Origin: Ectopseudomonas composti
GTDB taxonomy: Bacteria > Pseudomonadota > Gammaproteobacteria > Pseudomonadales > Pseudomonadaceae
DNA length: 33,032 nucleotides
NCBI GenBank assembly: GCA_946886245.1
Contig: CAMPIF010000001.1
Location: forward strand, 1-33,032
Direction of reading: 5' to 3'
Shown: piece by piece, positions 14,839-25,850 of the stretch
Position numbering within the stretch: the first letter of the stretch is position 1
Layout: each line of letters starts with the position of its first letter
Position numbers and translations under genes: made by a program
Notes under the pieces: generated by a model
The model's input: only the letters and a program-made list of their open reading frames with translations
Told to the model about the DNA's origin: nothing
Database searches by the model: none

Positions 14839-15792
14839 ATGCGACTGACCAAGAAACTCAGCCTGTTTGCCGCCGCCGCGGCCATCACTGCCAGCACCGC
14901 TGTGCTTGCCGCCCCGACCTTCATCAACGTGCTCACCGGTGGTACCAGCGGTGTGTACTACCCGATCGGCGTGGCCCTTTCGCAGCTCTACAGCAACGGC
15001 ATCGAGGGCTCCAAGACCTCGGTCCAGGCGACCAAGGCGTCGGTGGAAAACCTCAACCTGCTGCAAGCCGGTCGTGGCGAGCTGGCTTTCGCCCTGGGCG
15101 ACTCGGTAGCCGATGCCTGGAACGGCGTCGAAGACGCTGGCTTCAAGGCGCCGCTGAAGAAGATTCGCGCCATTGCCGGTACCTACCCGAACTACATCCA
15201 GATCGTTGCCAACGCCGAATCCGGCATCAAGACCCTGGAAGACCTCAAGGGCAAGCGCATCTCCGTCGGCGCGCCGAAGTCCGGTACCGAGCTCAACGCT
15301 CGCGCCATCTTCAAAGCTGCTGGCCTGACCTACGAGGACATGGGCAAGGTCGAGTTCCTGCCGTACGCCGAGTCGGTCGAGCTGATCAAGAACCGCCAGC
15401 TGGACGCCACCCTGCAGTCCTCGGGCCTGGGCATGGCCGCCATTCGTGACCTGGCTTCGACCATGAAGATCAGCTTCGTCGCCATCCCGGCCGAAGTGAC
15501 TACCAAGATCGACAACGCTGCCTACCAGGCTGCCACCATCCCGGCCGGCACCTACGACGGCCAGGACGCCGACGTACCCACCGTCGCCATCACCAACATC
15601 CTGGTCAGCCATGAAGGCGTTTCCGACGAAGTGGCCTACCAGATGACCAAGCTGATGTTCGACAACCTCGAGCGTCTGGGCACCGCTCACTCTGCGGCCA
15701 AGGACATCAAGCTGGAAACCGCTACCAAGAACCTGCCGATCCCGCTGCACCCGGGTGCCGAGCGCTTCTACAAGGAAGCCGGCGCGCTGTAA
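14839..15792 (+). CDS. TAXI-family TRAP transporter solute-binding protein
   Basis: A 317-residue periplasmic binding protein. Signal peptide MRLTKKLSLFAAAAAITAST to AVLAAP. The mature start FINVLTGGTSGVYYPIGVALSQLY is the TAXI-family hallmark, followed by KASVENLNLLQAGRGELAFALGD and DLKGKRISVGAPKSGTELNA. It captures a substrate (glutamate, dicarboxylates or other acids in known cases) and delivers it to the fused TRAP permease. Codon use is more uniform than in its neighbours, as expected of a highly expressed binding protein. GGAG precedes the ATG. A stable hairpin after the stop (15801-15826) should favour its surplus over the permease. Transcription is probably sigma54-dependent. Confidence 0.95.
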   Translation: MRLTKKLSLFAAAAAITASTAVLAAPTFINVLTGGTSGVYYPIGVALSQLYSNGIEGSKTSVQATKASVENLNLLQAGRGELAFALGDSVADAWNGVEDAGFKAPLKKIRAIAGTYPNYIQIVANAESGIKTLEDLKGKRISVGAPKSGTELNARAIFKAAGLTYEDMGKVEFLPYAESVELIKNRQLDATLQSSGLGMAAIRDLASTMKISFVAIPAEVTTKIDNAAYQAATIPAGTYDGQDADVPTVAITNILVSHEGVSDEVAYQMTKLMFDNLERLGTAHSAAKDIKLETATKNLPIPLHPGAERFYKEAGAL

Positions 15793-15800
15793 TGCCGGTT

Positions 15801-15826
15801 CAGGCCGCGGCATGGGCCGCGGCCTG
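15801..15826 (+). promoter_or_regulatory. Intercistronic hairpin after the binding-protein gene
   Basis: CAGGCCGCGG (15801-15810) pairs perfectly with CCGCGGCCTG (15817-15826), with one more C-G pair inside. It starts 8 nt after the stop and has no T-run. The position is typical of stems that stabilise the binding-protein message relative to the downstream permease. Confidence 0.6.
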
Positions 15827-15967
15827 CTTGCTCTGAATCCGCTCCTGCAGCGCAAGGATCGGAACGGACAGAGCCCCCAGAATCGCGAATAAAACCGGCG
15901 TTCACAGACGGTGGGTTTTGTTGGCGACTCTGCCTCCGTATCGAAGTAGTCATGAGGTTTGCACTCC

Positions 15968-17991
<2,024 letters not shown>

Positions 17992-17995
<4 letters not shown>

Positions 17996-18399
17996 TCGGT
18001 CTGTGCCTGGGGTTGGCCGGCGCGGTGTGGGCAGAGTTGCCCACGCCGGCCTTCACCCTGGCCTGGACCCACACCATCGAGAAGATTCGCTGGGAAGAGG
18101 ATTACCGTGTCACCGCCGAGGGCCTGGTGCTTGGCGAGGCGCGGGTCAAGGGTTCCGGCGCCGGAATGGAAATTCCCGACGGCGCCGAACTGCGCAATGG
18201 CAGCTGGCACTACCAGCGTCAGCTACCGCCTTTGCAACCCCTGCGAGTGGGGCGTACGCCCGAAGCCGGGGATTACCAACTGTGTTTCAACCAGCGTTGT
18301 CGCCCGATGAGCGACTGGCTCGGCCCGCCACAAGCGAGCCAGCCGGCGTTGGAACTCTGGAGCTGCGAGCTGAGCTCCCCCGCGCCTGACGCGGGTTAG
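17992..18399 (+). CDS. DUF1850 protein associated with TAXI-TRAP transporters
   Basis: A 135-residue small protein of the DUF1850 family, almost always encoded next to TAXI-TRAP permeases, function unknown. It has a short hydrophobic exported N-terminus (MIGLCLGLAGAVWAE) and the family core FTLAWTHTIEKIRWEEDYRV and GSGAGMEIPDGAEL. It probably faces the periplasm near the transporter. The GTG start at 17992 overlaps the permease TGA (GTGA), showing tight coupling. The last gene of the operon, with a terminator at 18460-18493. Confidence 0.88.
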
Positions 18400-18459
18400 G
18401 TTCGCCAGAGCGGACCCATGCTCCCGGCGCCACAAGTGCTGGTGGAAAGTAAAGAAGAG

Positions 18460-18493
18460 AACCCCCATGCGGCGCAGGTCGATGGGGGTTTTG
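18460..18493 (+). terminator. Rho-independent terminator of the TAXI-TRAP operon
   Basis: AACCCCCAT (18460-18468) pairs perfectly with ATGGGGGTT (18482-18490) and is followed directly by TTTG on the plus strand. Confidence 0.85.
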
Positions 18494-18546
18494 TTCGTCC
18501 GGTGCGCAGCGACTAGGCTTTACGGACCACCGTCAGGAGCATCGTC

Positions 18547-19062
18547 ATGCGCCCCATACCCCGTTTCGCCCTGCCTCTCGCCCTCTGCCTGTTGCCGGCT
18601 TCGGCCAGTGCCCTGGATATGCTGCCTGGCGTCTGGGAAGTCAGCACGGACAGCATGCAGGTTGGTGGTCAGATCGTCCCCGGCACGCGGGAGATGTTGG
18701 AACAGTTGCAGAGTTTGCCACCCGATAGCCGTCAGAGGGCGGAGGCCGGGTTCGCCAAACAGGGTTTCAAGCTGGTTGCCGGCGGAATGCAGAGGTGTCT
18801 GACCGCAGAGCAGATCGAGGCCCAGGACATCCCCTTGTACGCGCCCAAGTCAGGCTGCAGTTATGAAACGCTCGAGCGCAGCGCGACACTGTGGAAATTC
18901 AGCTTCGTCTGCCACGAATCCCAGGGCGAAGGCGAGATCCTTTTCGCCAGCGATAAGGCGTTCACCATCCAGACCCGCGGCACCTATAGTCGCCAGCCCT
19001 TCAGCATGGAAGGCCGCGCGCGCTGGGTGAGCGCGGACTGCAGCAGCTTGGGCGGGCAATGA
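18547..19062 (+). CDS. DUF3617 family exported protein
   Basis: A 171-residue protein. Signal peptide (RFALPLALCLLPASASA) followed by LDMLPGVWEVSTDSMQVGGQ, the typical DUF3617 beginning (P-G-x-W-E). Four cysteines in the mature part (MQRCLT, SGCSYE, FVCHE, ADCSS) are likely to form two periplasmic disulfides. AGGAG precedes ATG 18547. Function of the family is unknown. It sits alone between two terminators/promoter regions. Confidence 0.85.
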   Translation: MRPIPRFALPLALCLLPASASALDMLPGVWEVSTDSMQVGGQIVPGTREMLEQLQSLPPDSRQRAEAGFAKQGFKLVAGGMQRCLTAEQIEAQDIPLYAPKSGCSYETLERSATLWKFSFVCHESQGEGEILFASDKAFTIQTRGTYSRQPFSMEGRARWVSADCSSLGGQ

Positions 19063-19073
19063 CCTTCAGTTTT

Positions 19074-19092
19074 AATGTAAATAATTCGCATT
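19074..19092. promoter_or_regulatory. Fur box of the siderophore receptor gene
   Basis: AATGTAAATAATTCGCATT matches the usual Pseudomonas Fur operator (AATGAGAATNATTCTCATT) at all but three positions and is a 7-1-7 imperfect palindrome. It lies about 140 bases before the receptor start. A second AT-rich stretch (19131-19150, GCATTTACATTTGCATT) may be a weaker site. Predicts iron repression. Confidence 0.75.
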
Positions 19093-19229
19093 GACGAGGC
19101 GGTTGTTTTGTTGCGAGAATTCTGTCGATAAGCATTTACATTTGCATTCGTTTGAATGTACTGCCAGTGAGGCACTCGGCTGCGAAGGGACTGCCAGCGG
19201 CTATCGACAGCGCATCAGGAGACCATCCC

Positions 19230-21365
19230 TTGTTCAGCAGAAAACCCCACCTGGCCGTGGCGATTGCGGCCGCCTGCAGTTTCAATCAAACCCTGGCCGC
19301 CGAGCAGGAGCAGCTCGAGCTCGATGCCCAGACCGTGGTTGGCAGCAGTACGGTGGCAGATGTCGATAGCTACAAATCCACTCCAAGTAGCGCTGCGACC
19401 AAGCTCGACCTGACCCCACGACAGACGCCGCAGTCGATCTCCACCCTGAGCGGCGCTCAGCTGCGCGACTTCAAGCTCACCAGCGTCAACGACGCGCTCA
19501 AGGCCGTGCCGGGCGTGCAGGTGCAGGAAGTCGAAACCGACCGCACCTACTACACCGCTCGCGGTTTCGACATCACCAACTTCCAGTACGACGGTATCTC
19601 CGTGCCCTTTGTCTATGGCAACGTCGAGGGCGATCTGGATACCGCCATGTACGAGCGTGTGGAAGTCATTCGCGGCGCCAATGGCCTGATCTCCGGCACC
19701 GGCAACCCGTCGGCGACCGTCAATTTCGTGCGCAAGCGGCCAACACTGGCACCACAGGCTCGGGTGGACCTGACCGCCGGTTCCTGGGACAAGCGCCGTA
19801 TCGATGCCGACGTATCCGGCGCGCTCAATGATGCCGGCACCGTGCGTGGGCGCGTGGTGTACGCCAACGAAAACAAGAACTCCTACCTCGATCGCTATTC
19901 GCGCGAGAAGAACATGTTCCATGGCGTGCTGGAGTTCGATCTGGACGACCGCACTGTCTTCACCCTCGGCCACACCCTGCAGACCAGCGACGCCAATTCG
20001 CCGATGTGGGGAGCGCTGCCGCTGGTCTATCAGGATGGTGGCAAGACCCACTATTCGCGCTCTACCAGCACCTCCACCGATTGGGCTTACTGGGACAACG
20101 AGGAAAACCGCACCTTCGCCGAGCTTGCACATACCTTCGACAACGGCTGGCAGGCCAAGACCGTGGTCACCCATGTGGAGAAGAAAAGCGACGGCTCGAT
20201 GTTCTACGTCTACGGCACGCCCAATCGCACGACCGGTGCTGGTCTGTATTCCTACCCGTCCGAGTACAGCGAGAAGAACAAACAGCTGATCGTCGATGTG
20301 CAGGCCAGCGGCCCGTTCAGCCTTGCCGGTCGTCAGCATGAAGCGGCCGTGGGTGGCAGTTGGTCGCGCTCCGAGTTGGAGGACCTGTCCTGGTATGACT
20401 CGAGCACCGGCACCATGCTGCCGCCGCTGGAGCAGTGGAGTGGTGACTACCCGAAGCCGCGTAATGACAATGGCAGCGCCGGCAGCGATTTCACCGACCG
20501 AATGAAGAGCGTTTATGGTGCCGCGCGCTGGAGCCTGACCGACGACTTGAGCCTGATCACCGGTGCTCGGGTGATCGATGTGAAGAGCGATGGCACCAAC
20601 TACGGTCTGGCCAAGTCGTCGAAGAACAGTGGCAAGGTCGTGCCCTATGCCGGGGTGGTCTATGACCTCAACGAGCAGTACTCGGTCTACGCCAGCTACA
20701 CCGAAATCTTCACCCCGCAGACCAAGACCGACGTGACGGGTTTGCGTCTGGCACCCTTGGAAGGGGTGAACTACGAAGCCGGGATCAAGGGCGAACTGTT
20801 CGACGACAAGGTCAACGTTGCGCTTTCGGTGTTTCGTACCGAGCAGGACAACTTCGCCGAGCAGGCTGGCATGATCGGTTCGGTCGCCTACTACCGCGCC
20901 ATCGAAGGCCTGACCAGCGAAGGCTATGAACTGGAGTTCTCCGGTGAACCACTGGAAGGCCTGCAGCTCAGTGCCGGTTACACCTTCGTCGACATCACCA
21001 ATGCCGACGGCGCGCATGCCGTGACCTACTCGCCCAAACACATGATCAAGACGGCCGCTACCTACCGTATCCCGGGCATGGAGAAGCTCAAGGTCGGTGC
21101 CGCAGTGCGTTGGCAGGACGATATCAAGATCGCCGTGCCGCTGACTGCCGACGACGGTTTCACCTCTATCGGCACTGCCGATGCCAGGCAGAAGGCGTAC
21201 GCCGTGGTCGACCTGATGGCCAGCTATGATATCGACCCGAATTGGAGCGTGTCGGCCAACCTCAACAACCTCACCGACGAAAAGTACCTGAGCAGCCTGT
21301 ACTGGACTCAGGCCTATTACGGGGCCCCGCGTAATGCCAGCATGAGCGTCAGCTGGAAGTACTGA
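19230..21365 (+). CDS. TonB-dependent siderophore receptor (FpvB/FhuE-like)
   Basis: A 711-residue outer-membrane ferric-siderophore transporter. The frame is open from 19152, but TTG 19230 has a perfect AGGAG (19217-19221) 8 nt upstream and starts the signal peptide LFSRKPHLAVAIAAACSFNQ, so TTG is the probable start. TonB-box-like LDAQTVVG (31-38), plug with TPRQTPQSISTLSG, DALKAVPGVQVQ, YTARGFDITNFQYDGI, YERVEVIRGANGLISGTGN and PSATVNFVRKRP, then barrel ending SVSWKY. The TPQSIS and RGANGL segments are typical of hydroxamate/pyoverdine receptors. It lacks the N-terminal signalling (STN) domain, so it should not drive an anti-sigma cascade; a Fur box upstream suffices for regulation. Confidence 0.92.
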   Translation: MFSRKPHLAVAIAAACSFNQTLAAEQEQLELDAQTVVGSSTVADVDSYKSTPSSAATKLDLTPRQTPQSISTLSGAQLRDFKLTSVNDALKAVPGVQVQEVETDRTYYTARGFDITNFQYDGISVPFVYGNVEGDLDTAMYERVEVIRGANGLISGTGNPSATVNFVRKRPTLAPQARVDLTAGSWDKRRIDADVSGALNDAGTVRGRVVYANENKNSYLDRYSREKNMFHGVLEFDLDDRTVFTLGHTLQTSDANSPMWGALPLVYQDGGKTHYSRSTSTSTDWAYWDNEENRTFAELAHTFDNGWQAKTVVTHVEKKSDGSMFYVYGTPNRTTGAGLYSYPSEYSEKNKQLIVDVQASGPFSLAGRQHEAAVGGSWSRSELEDLSWYDSSTGTMLPPLEQWSGDYPKPRNDNGSAGSDFTDRMKSVYGAARWSLTDDLSLITGARVIDVKSDGTNYGLAKSSKNSGKVVPYAGVVYDLNEQYSVYASYTEIFTPQTKTDVTGLRLAPLEGVNYEAGIKGELFDDKVNVALSVFRTEQDNFAEQAGMIGSVAYYRAIEGLTSEGYELEFSGEPLEGLQLSAGYTFVDITNADGAHAVTYSPKHMIKTAATYRIPGMEKLKVGAAVRWQDDIKIAVPLTADDGFTSIGTADARQKAYAVVDLMASYDIDPNWSVSANLNNLTDEKYLSSLYWTQAYYGAPRNASMSVSWKY

Positions 21366-21413
21366 TCCGCCGCCGCGCCACGGGTCGATTCATAGCCCGT
21401 GGTGGCGGCGGAT
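21365..21413. terminator. Bidirectional terminator between convergent genes
   Basis: ATCCGCCGCC plus CCACGGG (within 21365-21384) pairs with CCCGTGG plus GGCGGCGGAT (within 21396-21413), with only a small internal loop. It begins at the last base of the receptor stop and contains the last codons of the minus-strand gene, with TTTC after the plus-strand arm. Confidence 0.75.
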
Positions 21414-22115
21414 TTCTCCCACCAGTTCGGCCCGTTCCAGCAGAAAACGGTTGAACGCCGCGATCAGTTGCGGGTGACGGATGCTCGACAGGTAGTAGTG
21501 ATCTTCCACATGCGGCAGCTCTGGGTCGTACACCAGGCTGTCGGCGGCCATGCGCATCTGCACCAGTTGGTGAGCCACTACCTTGGGGTTGAGGTAGACC
21601 CCGTCGACGCGGTCGCTATCTGCCATGCGCAGCAACGAGTCGATCTGGTTGGCCTGGATCAGGCGGATTTTTCCGGCACGAATGTCCTGCAGATAGGGCC
21701 AGGGCGTGAAGCCGTTCTGCGTGCCGAGCAATTCGATACGCTGCTGGCCCTGACCGAGGTGCTGCGGCTTGACCAGAATGCCGTCTATGTAGGGCGCTGC
21801 CGGGTCGCTGTAGTGGATGCGATGGCCGGCTTTCCGGTCGGCGTTCCATTGTGGATGGTCGGGGAATTTGAGGTCGACCCGGCCAGAAAGAAAATCACCG
21901 AGCAGGCGCCTGACCGGCAACGGCGTGTAGACGAAGCGGTAGCCATACTCGGCGGCGAAAGCGTCCAGCAGATCGCGCGCGTAGCCGCGGTACTCGCCGT
22001 TCTCCACATCCGAGTAGGGCTGGTAGGGCTGCAGTTCGACACCGACGTGAATGTCCTCCTGCGCCAGAGCGGGCAGGACGAACAGGCAGAGCAGCAGGGC
22101 AAGGCACTTGGTCAT
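21390..22115 (-). CDS. Periplasmic solute-binding family 3-like protein
   Basis: A 241-residue exported protein with signal peptide MTKCLALLLCLFVLPALA and a family-3 (amino-acid type) binding fold: IHVGVELQPYQPYSDVENGEYRGYARDLL, then AEYGYRFVYTPLPVRRLLGDFLSGRVDLKFPD as in SBP_bac_3 proteins. No permease or ATPase gene accompanies it, so it may be an orphan receptor of the kind that feeds a signalling protein, or it may serve a transporter elsewhere. The glycine-rich arginine site of true amino-acid binders is not obvious. Its end overlaps the terminator stem shared with the receptor gene. Confidence 0.8.
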   Translation of the reverse strand: MTKCLALLLCLFVLPALAQEDIHVGVELQPYQPYSDVENGEYRGYARDLLDAFAAEYGYRFVYTPLPVRRLLGDFLSGRVDLKFPDHPQWNADRKAGHRIHYSDPAAPYIDGILVKPQHLGQGQQRIELLGTQNGFTPWPYLQDIRAGKIRLIQANQIDSLLRMADSDRVDGVYLNPKVVAHQLVQMRMAADSLVYDPELPHVEDHYYLSSIRHPQLIAAFNRFLLERAELVGEIRRHHGL

Positions 22116-22218
22116 GGCGGGCAGGTTCTCGCTGACAGCTAACAGCGGTTGGCCTGATAACCATAGCCGTGCCTCGGGGCCAGTTCAAAGTCTTGCAGGC
22201 ATCAGGTCGGCGCAGTGC

Positions 22219-23664
22219 TCAGAGAATCGGCGAGATCAGCCGTGCGACGCGCATGCCGAGTTGCTGCAGGCGGTGCAGGTTGCGCCGGTCGGCGTTGACC
22301 AGTTCGCGTGAGCGGCTGAAGTCTTCTTCCAGCATGTTCGCCACCTGGGCGTTGAAACCTTCGTCGAAGGTCAGCAGGCTGACCTCGAAGTTCAGGCGGA
22401 ACGAGCGGTTATCCAGGTTGGCGCTGCCCAGCATGCTGACGTCGTGGTCGATCAGCAGCGCCTTCTGGTGCAGGAACCCCGGCTGGTAACGGAAGATGCG
22501 CACGCCGGCGCGCAGCGCCTCGAACGCGTACAGGCTGGAGGCTGCGTAGACGATGCGGTGGTCAGGGCGCGACGGCAGCAGCAGACGCACGTCCACGCCG
22601 CGCATCACTGCCAGGCGCAGGGCGGCGAACAGCGCCTCGTCGGGCACGAAGTAGGGGCTGCTCAGCCACACCCGTTCGCGCGCCGCGTGAATCGCTTCGA
22701 CGAACAGCAGCGAACAGGTTTCCTGCGGGTCGGCCGGACCGCTGGCGATCACCTGGCAGAGCAGGCCGGGCTCATCCTGCTTCCTTGGCATCAGCAGCGG
22801 CGGCAGCTTCTGGCAGGCCCAATACCAGTCCTCGGCGAATGCTTCCTGCAGGCTGGCCACCACCGGGCCGCGTACTTCGACGTGAGTGTCGCGCCAGGGT
22901 GCCAACGGTGGTTTCTGCCCGAGGTATTCGATGCCGACGTTGAGCCCGCCGAGAAAGCCGATCTCGCCGTCGACCACGACGATCTTGCGGTGGTTACGGA
23001 AATTCAGCTGAAAGCGGTTGAACAGCCCGGAGCGAGTGGGGAAAGCATGCACCTGCACACCGCCGCGGCGCAGGCGGTCGATGAAGGCGGCGGACAGCGA
23101 ATGGCTGCCGACGCCGTCGTACAGCACGTGCACCCGCACGCCAGCCGCTGCGCGCTCCAGCAGTACGTCGTGCAGGCGTCGGCCGAGGCGGTCGTCACGG
23201 ATGATGAAAAATTGCAGCAGGATCACCTGCTGGGCGCTGGCCAGGGCTGCGAAGATCGCCGCGAAGGTGGCCTCGCCATCGACCAGCAGTTCGACGCGGT
23301 TGCCGGTCAGGCCGGGTAGATGCGACAGGCGTGGCAGGGCGCGCAGGCGGTCGTAGACCGGCGACAGGTGCGCTGCCTTGGCTTCCTCGACCCAGGGGCG
23401 CCAGTCCTGCTCGGCCATGGCGTGGTGCATTTCCTTGTCGGCCTGGCGCCGCGCCTTGACGTAGGCATCGAAGCGGCTGCGGCCGAACACCAGATACGGC
23501 AGCAGCGTCAGGTAGGGCATGAAGAATAGCGATAACCCCCAGGCCAGCGCGCCCTGGGCGGTGCGCACGGTCAGCACGGCGTGGATCGCAGCCAGTACGC
23601 CCAGGGCGTGGATGGTGGCGATCAGGTACGCGAACAGATGGGGGATGCCGAAATCCGCAGGCAT
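22219..23664 (-). CDS. cls: Cardiolipin synthase (ClsA type)
   Basis: A 481-residue inner-membrane phospholipase D-superfamily enzyme that joins two phosphatidylglycerols into cardiolipin. Two N-terminal transmembrane helices (about 10-31 and 40-60, with [15 protein letters not shown]) precede two catalytic HKD motifs: [16 protein letters not shown] (His225, Lys227, Asp232) and [18 protein letters not shown] (His399, Lys401, Asp406). Both are intact. The frame is open to 23730, but ATG 23664 with GGAAG upstream gives the usual length and N-terminus of Pseudomonas ClsA. Transcribed away from the BCCT gene. Confidence 0.94.
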   Translation of the reverse strand: MPADFGIPHLFAYLIATIHALGVLAAIHAVLTVRTAQGALAWGLSLFFMPYLTLLPYLVFGRSRFDAYVKARRQADKEMHHAMAEQDWRPWVEEAKAAHLSPVYDRLRALPRLSHLPGLTGNRVELLVDGEATFAAIFAALASAQQVILLQFFIIRDDRLGRRLHDVLLERAAAGVRVHVLYDGVGSHSLSAAFIDRLRRGGVQVHAFPTRSGLFNRFQLNFRNHRKIVVVDGEIGFLGGLNVGIEYLGQKPPLAPWRDTHVEVRGPVVASLQEAFAEDWYWACQKLPPLLMPRKQDEPGLLCQVIASGPADPQETCSLLFVEAIHAARERVWLSSPYFVPDEALFAALRLAVMRGVDVRLLLPSRPDHRIVYAASSLYAFEALRAGVRIFRYQPGFLHQKALLIDHDVSMLGSANLDNRSFRLNFEVSLLTFDEGFNAQVANMLEEDFSRSRELVNADRRNLHRLQQLGMRVARLISPIL

Positions 23665-23946
23665 GCAGGGTCTTCCTTTGCACAGGCTGTGTGCAGCTGA
23701 CCACGGGGGTTGCGCAGCGTTCGCGAGCATCCTGCCATGGGCATCTGGAGAATGGCAGTGTCGGGCAAATTGCCACCTTTCGAGGAATTATTCAGGGCTT
23801 TCATGTGTCTGTGAGTCTGAATGAGCGGAATTCATGTGTTACCCTTTTTGGTTCGACCCGTTTGCAGGTCGTCTTTAATTGGAGGAGGGCATCCGTCCTG
23901 TTCACGCTCGTCCAGCGAGTCAAACGCATCAAGGAGCACGCCACGT
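23665..23946. promoter_or_regulatory. Divergent promoter region between cls and the BCCT gene
   Basis: 282 bases with relatively AT-rich segments (23780-23880). CGACC-N8-GGTCG (23855-23859, 23868-23872) is an inverted repeat near the BCCT side and could be an operator. AAGGAG at 23931-23936 is the BCCT ribosome binding site. No promoter stands out with confidence. Confidence 0.35.
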
Positions 23947-25614
23947 ATGGGAAACGTCCCTTCGCATGACACGACACCGCCACCCGTAGCGGAAACCCAC
24001 GAGGGCATCCCGGCACCGACCGGTGAAGCCAACCTGATCGACACCGATTACGTCATCGGTCAGGACAACATCAAAGGGCAATTCGTCTTCGCCCTCGACA
24101 TTCACGGCAAGGTGTTCACCATCTCCGCGCTGGTCGCGGTGATCTTCGTGATCCTCGCCCTGGCCCTGCAGAACCAGATCGAACCGCTGTTCAGCGGTGT
24201 GCGCGACTGGCTCACGCACCACATGGCCTGGTTCTTCATCGGCGCCGCCAACATCTTCGTCCTGCTGTGCCTCGGTCTGATCGTCTCGCCATTGGGCAAG
24301 GTGCGCATCGGCGGCAAGGACGCGACCCCCGACTACACCTACATGGGCTGGTTCTCCATGCTGTTCGCCGCCGGTATGGGCATCGGCCTGATGTTCTACG
24401 GCGTATCCGAACCCATGTCGCACTACAGCGCGGCGATGGGCGGGATCACGGTTGGTGAGGACGGCGTGCGTACCGACTGGGCACCGCTTGGCGGCGCCGC
24501 CGGCAACGCCGAGGAAGCCGTGCGTCTGGGTATGGCCGCGACCATCTTCCACTGGGGCCTGCACCCCTGGGCGATCTACGCCATCGTCGCGCTGGCACTG
24601 GCGCTGTTCTCGTTCAACAAGGGCCTGCCGCTGTCGATCCGTTCGATCTTCTACCCGATCCTCGGTGAGCGCGTCTGGGGCTGGCCGGGACACATCGTCG
24701 ACATTCTCGCGGTGTTCGCCACCCTGTTCGGTCTGGTCACTTCGCTGGGCCTGGGCGCGGAGCAGGCGGCTGCGGGTGTGGAGTACCTGTTTGGCATTCC
24801 GGCCACGGACACCACCAAGGTGCTGCTGATCGTCGCCATTACCCTGATCGCCCTGGCCTCGGTGGTCGCCGGCCTCGACAAGGGGGTCAAGCGCCTGTCG
24901 GAGATCAACATGGGCCTGGCCATGGCCCTGCTGTTGTTCATCATCATCGCCGGGCCGACCCTGGTGATCTTCACCGACTTCTTCAAGAACCTCGGTGCCT
25001 ACCTGCAGTACCTGCCGGCGCTGTCCAACCCGGTAGGCCGTGAAGACGCCAACTTCAGCCAGGGCTGGACCGCCTTCTACTGGGCCTGGTGGATCAGCTG
25101 GTCGCCGTTCGTGGGCATGTTCATCGCCCGCGTCAGCCGTGGTCGCAGCGTGCGTGAATTCCTCGTCGCCGTACTGCTGGTACCGTCGCTGGTCTCGGTG
25201 CTGTGGATGACCGCCTTCGGTGGCACTGCCATCAACCAGCTGCTGGTCGATGGTTTCACTGGTGCGCAGGACGCCGGCCTGGAGCTGAAGCTGTTCAGCA
25301 TGCTCGGCGAGATGCCGCTGACCGGCATCACCTCGTTCATCGGCATCGTGCTGGTGGTGGTGTTCTTCATCACCTCGTCGGACTCGGGGTCCCTGGTGAT
25401 CGATACCATCACTGCTGGCGGCAAGGTCAATGCACCGGTACCGCAGCGCGTGTTCTGGGCCAGTATCGAAGGCGTCATCGCCATCGCCCTGCTGCTCGGT
25501 GGCGGCCTGGTGGCGCTGCAGGCCATGGCCGTGTCGACGGGGTTGCCGTTCACCATCGTGCTGCTGGTGGGCTGTATTTCCATTGTCAAAGGCCTGATGA
25601 GCGAACCGCGTTAG
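23947..25614 (+). CDS. BCCT-family transporter (glycine betaine/choline/carnitine type)
   Basis: A 555-residue inner-membrane transporter of quaternary-ammonium osmolytes with 12 predicted helices. After a polar 45-residue N-terminus come GWFSMLFAAGMGIGLMFYG, the glycine motif of sodium-coupled BCCT carriers, and WTAFYWAWWISWSPFVGMF with IARVSRGRSVREF, the tryptophan-rich substrate box and following loop that define the family. FFITSSDSGSLV is the usual helix near the sodium site. It starts at ATG 23947 behind AAGGAG. The short cytosolic C-terminus (ends SEPR) lacks the long osmosensory tail of BetT/BetP, so it may serve catabolic uptake more than osmotic sensing. Exact substrate cannot be told. 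Confidence 0.92.
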   Translation: MGNVPSHDTTPPPVAETHEGIPAPTGEANLIDTDYVIGQDNIKGQFVFALDIHGKVFTISALVAVIFVILALALQNQIEPLFSGVRDWLTHHMAWFFIGAANIFVLLCLGLIVSPLGKVRIGGKDATPDYTYMGWFSMLFAAGMGIGLMFYGVSEPMSHYSAAMGGITVGEDGVRTDWAPLGGAAGNAEEAVRLGMAATIFHWGLHPWAIYAIVALALALFSFNKGLPLSIRSIFYPILGERVWGWPGHIVDILAVFATLFGLVTSLGLGAEQAAAGVEYLFGIPATDTTKVLLIVAITLIALASVVAGLDKGVKRLSEINMGLAMALLLFIIIAGPTLVIFTDFFKNLGAYLQYLPALSNPVGREDANFSQGWTAFYWAWWISWSPFVGMFIARVSRGRSVREFLVAVLLVPSLVSVLWMTAFGGTAINQLLVDGFTGAQDAGLELKLFSMLGEMPLTGITSFIGIVLVVVFFITSSDSGSLVIDTITAGGKVNAPVPQRVFWASIEGVIAIALLLGGGLVALQAMAVSTGLPFTIVLLVGCISIVKGLMSEPR

Positions 25615-25626
25615 GAATGATCTGAG

Positions 25627-25713
25627 AAAGCCATTTATCGTCACTCCCGCGAAGGCGGGAGCCCAGATGATTCGTAGGTTCTGGATGCCCGCCTGTGCGG
25701 GTATGACGGCTTT
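25627..25713. repeat. Large palindromic repeat of the CCCGCGAAGGCGGGA type, probable terminator
   Basis: CGTCACTCCCGCGAAGGCGG (25639 on) is matched by an inverted, slightly diverged copy ending GTATGACG (25701-25708). Outer AAAGCC (25627-25632) and GGCTTT (25708-25713) extend the stem and TTTTTC follows. Each arm contains its own small CCCGC/GCGGG hairpin. This repeat type is widespread between genes in several proteobacteria. It lies 12 nt after the BCCT stop, so it also works as its likely terminator. Confidence 0.75.
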
Positions 25714-25747
25714 TTCAGTGTTTCCTTAGAAAATACGCAGATCGCTT

Positions 25748-25771
25748 CCCTCTCCCATTGATGGGAGAGGG
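25748..25771. repeat. Perfect palindrome CCCTCTCCCAT-TG-ATGGGAGAGGG
   Basis: A 24-base palindrome with 11-base arms in the gap between convergent BCCT and serine dehydratase genes. The CCCTCTCCC...GGGAGAGGG type is a common extragenic repeat. A second dyad in this already terminator-rich gap. Confidence 0.65.
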
Positions 25772-25793
25772 GCTTATCGCCCCCGGCCACAAA

Positions 25794-25833
25794 CGAAAAC
25801 GCCGCGAACCTGTCAGGGTTCGCGGCGTTTTCG
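25794..25833. terminator. Bidirectional Rho-independent terminator (serine dehydratase side)
   Basis: Perfect 17-bp arms CGAAAACGCCGCGAACC (25794-25810) and 25817-25833 with a 6-nt loop. The A-tract and T-tract at the stem base give a run of U on either strand. It lies 17 nt behind the minus-strand gene's stop. Confidence 0.92.
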
Positions 25834-25850
25834 CATCTGGCGGCCGTGCA

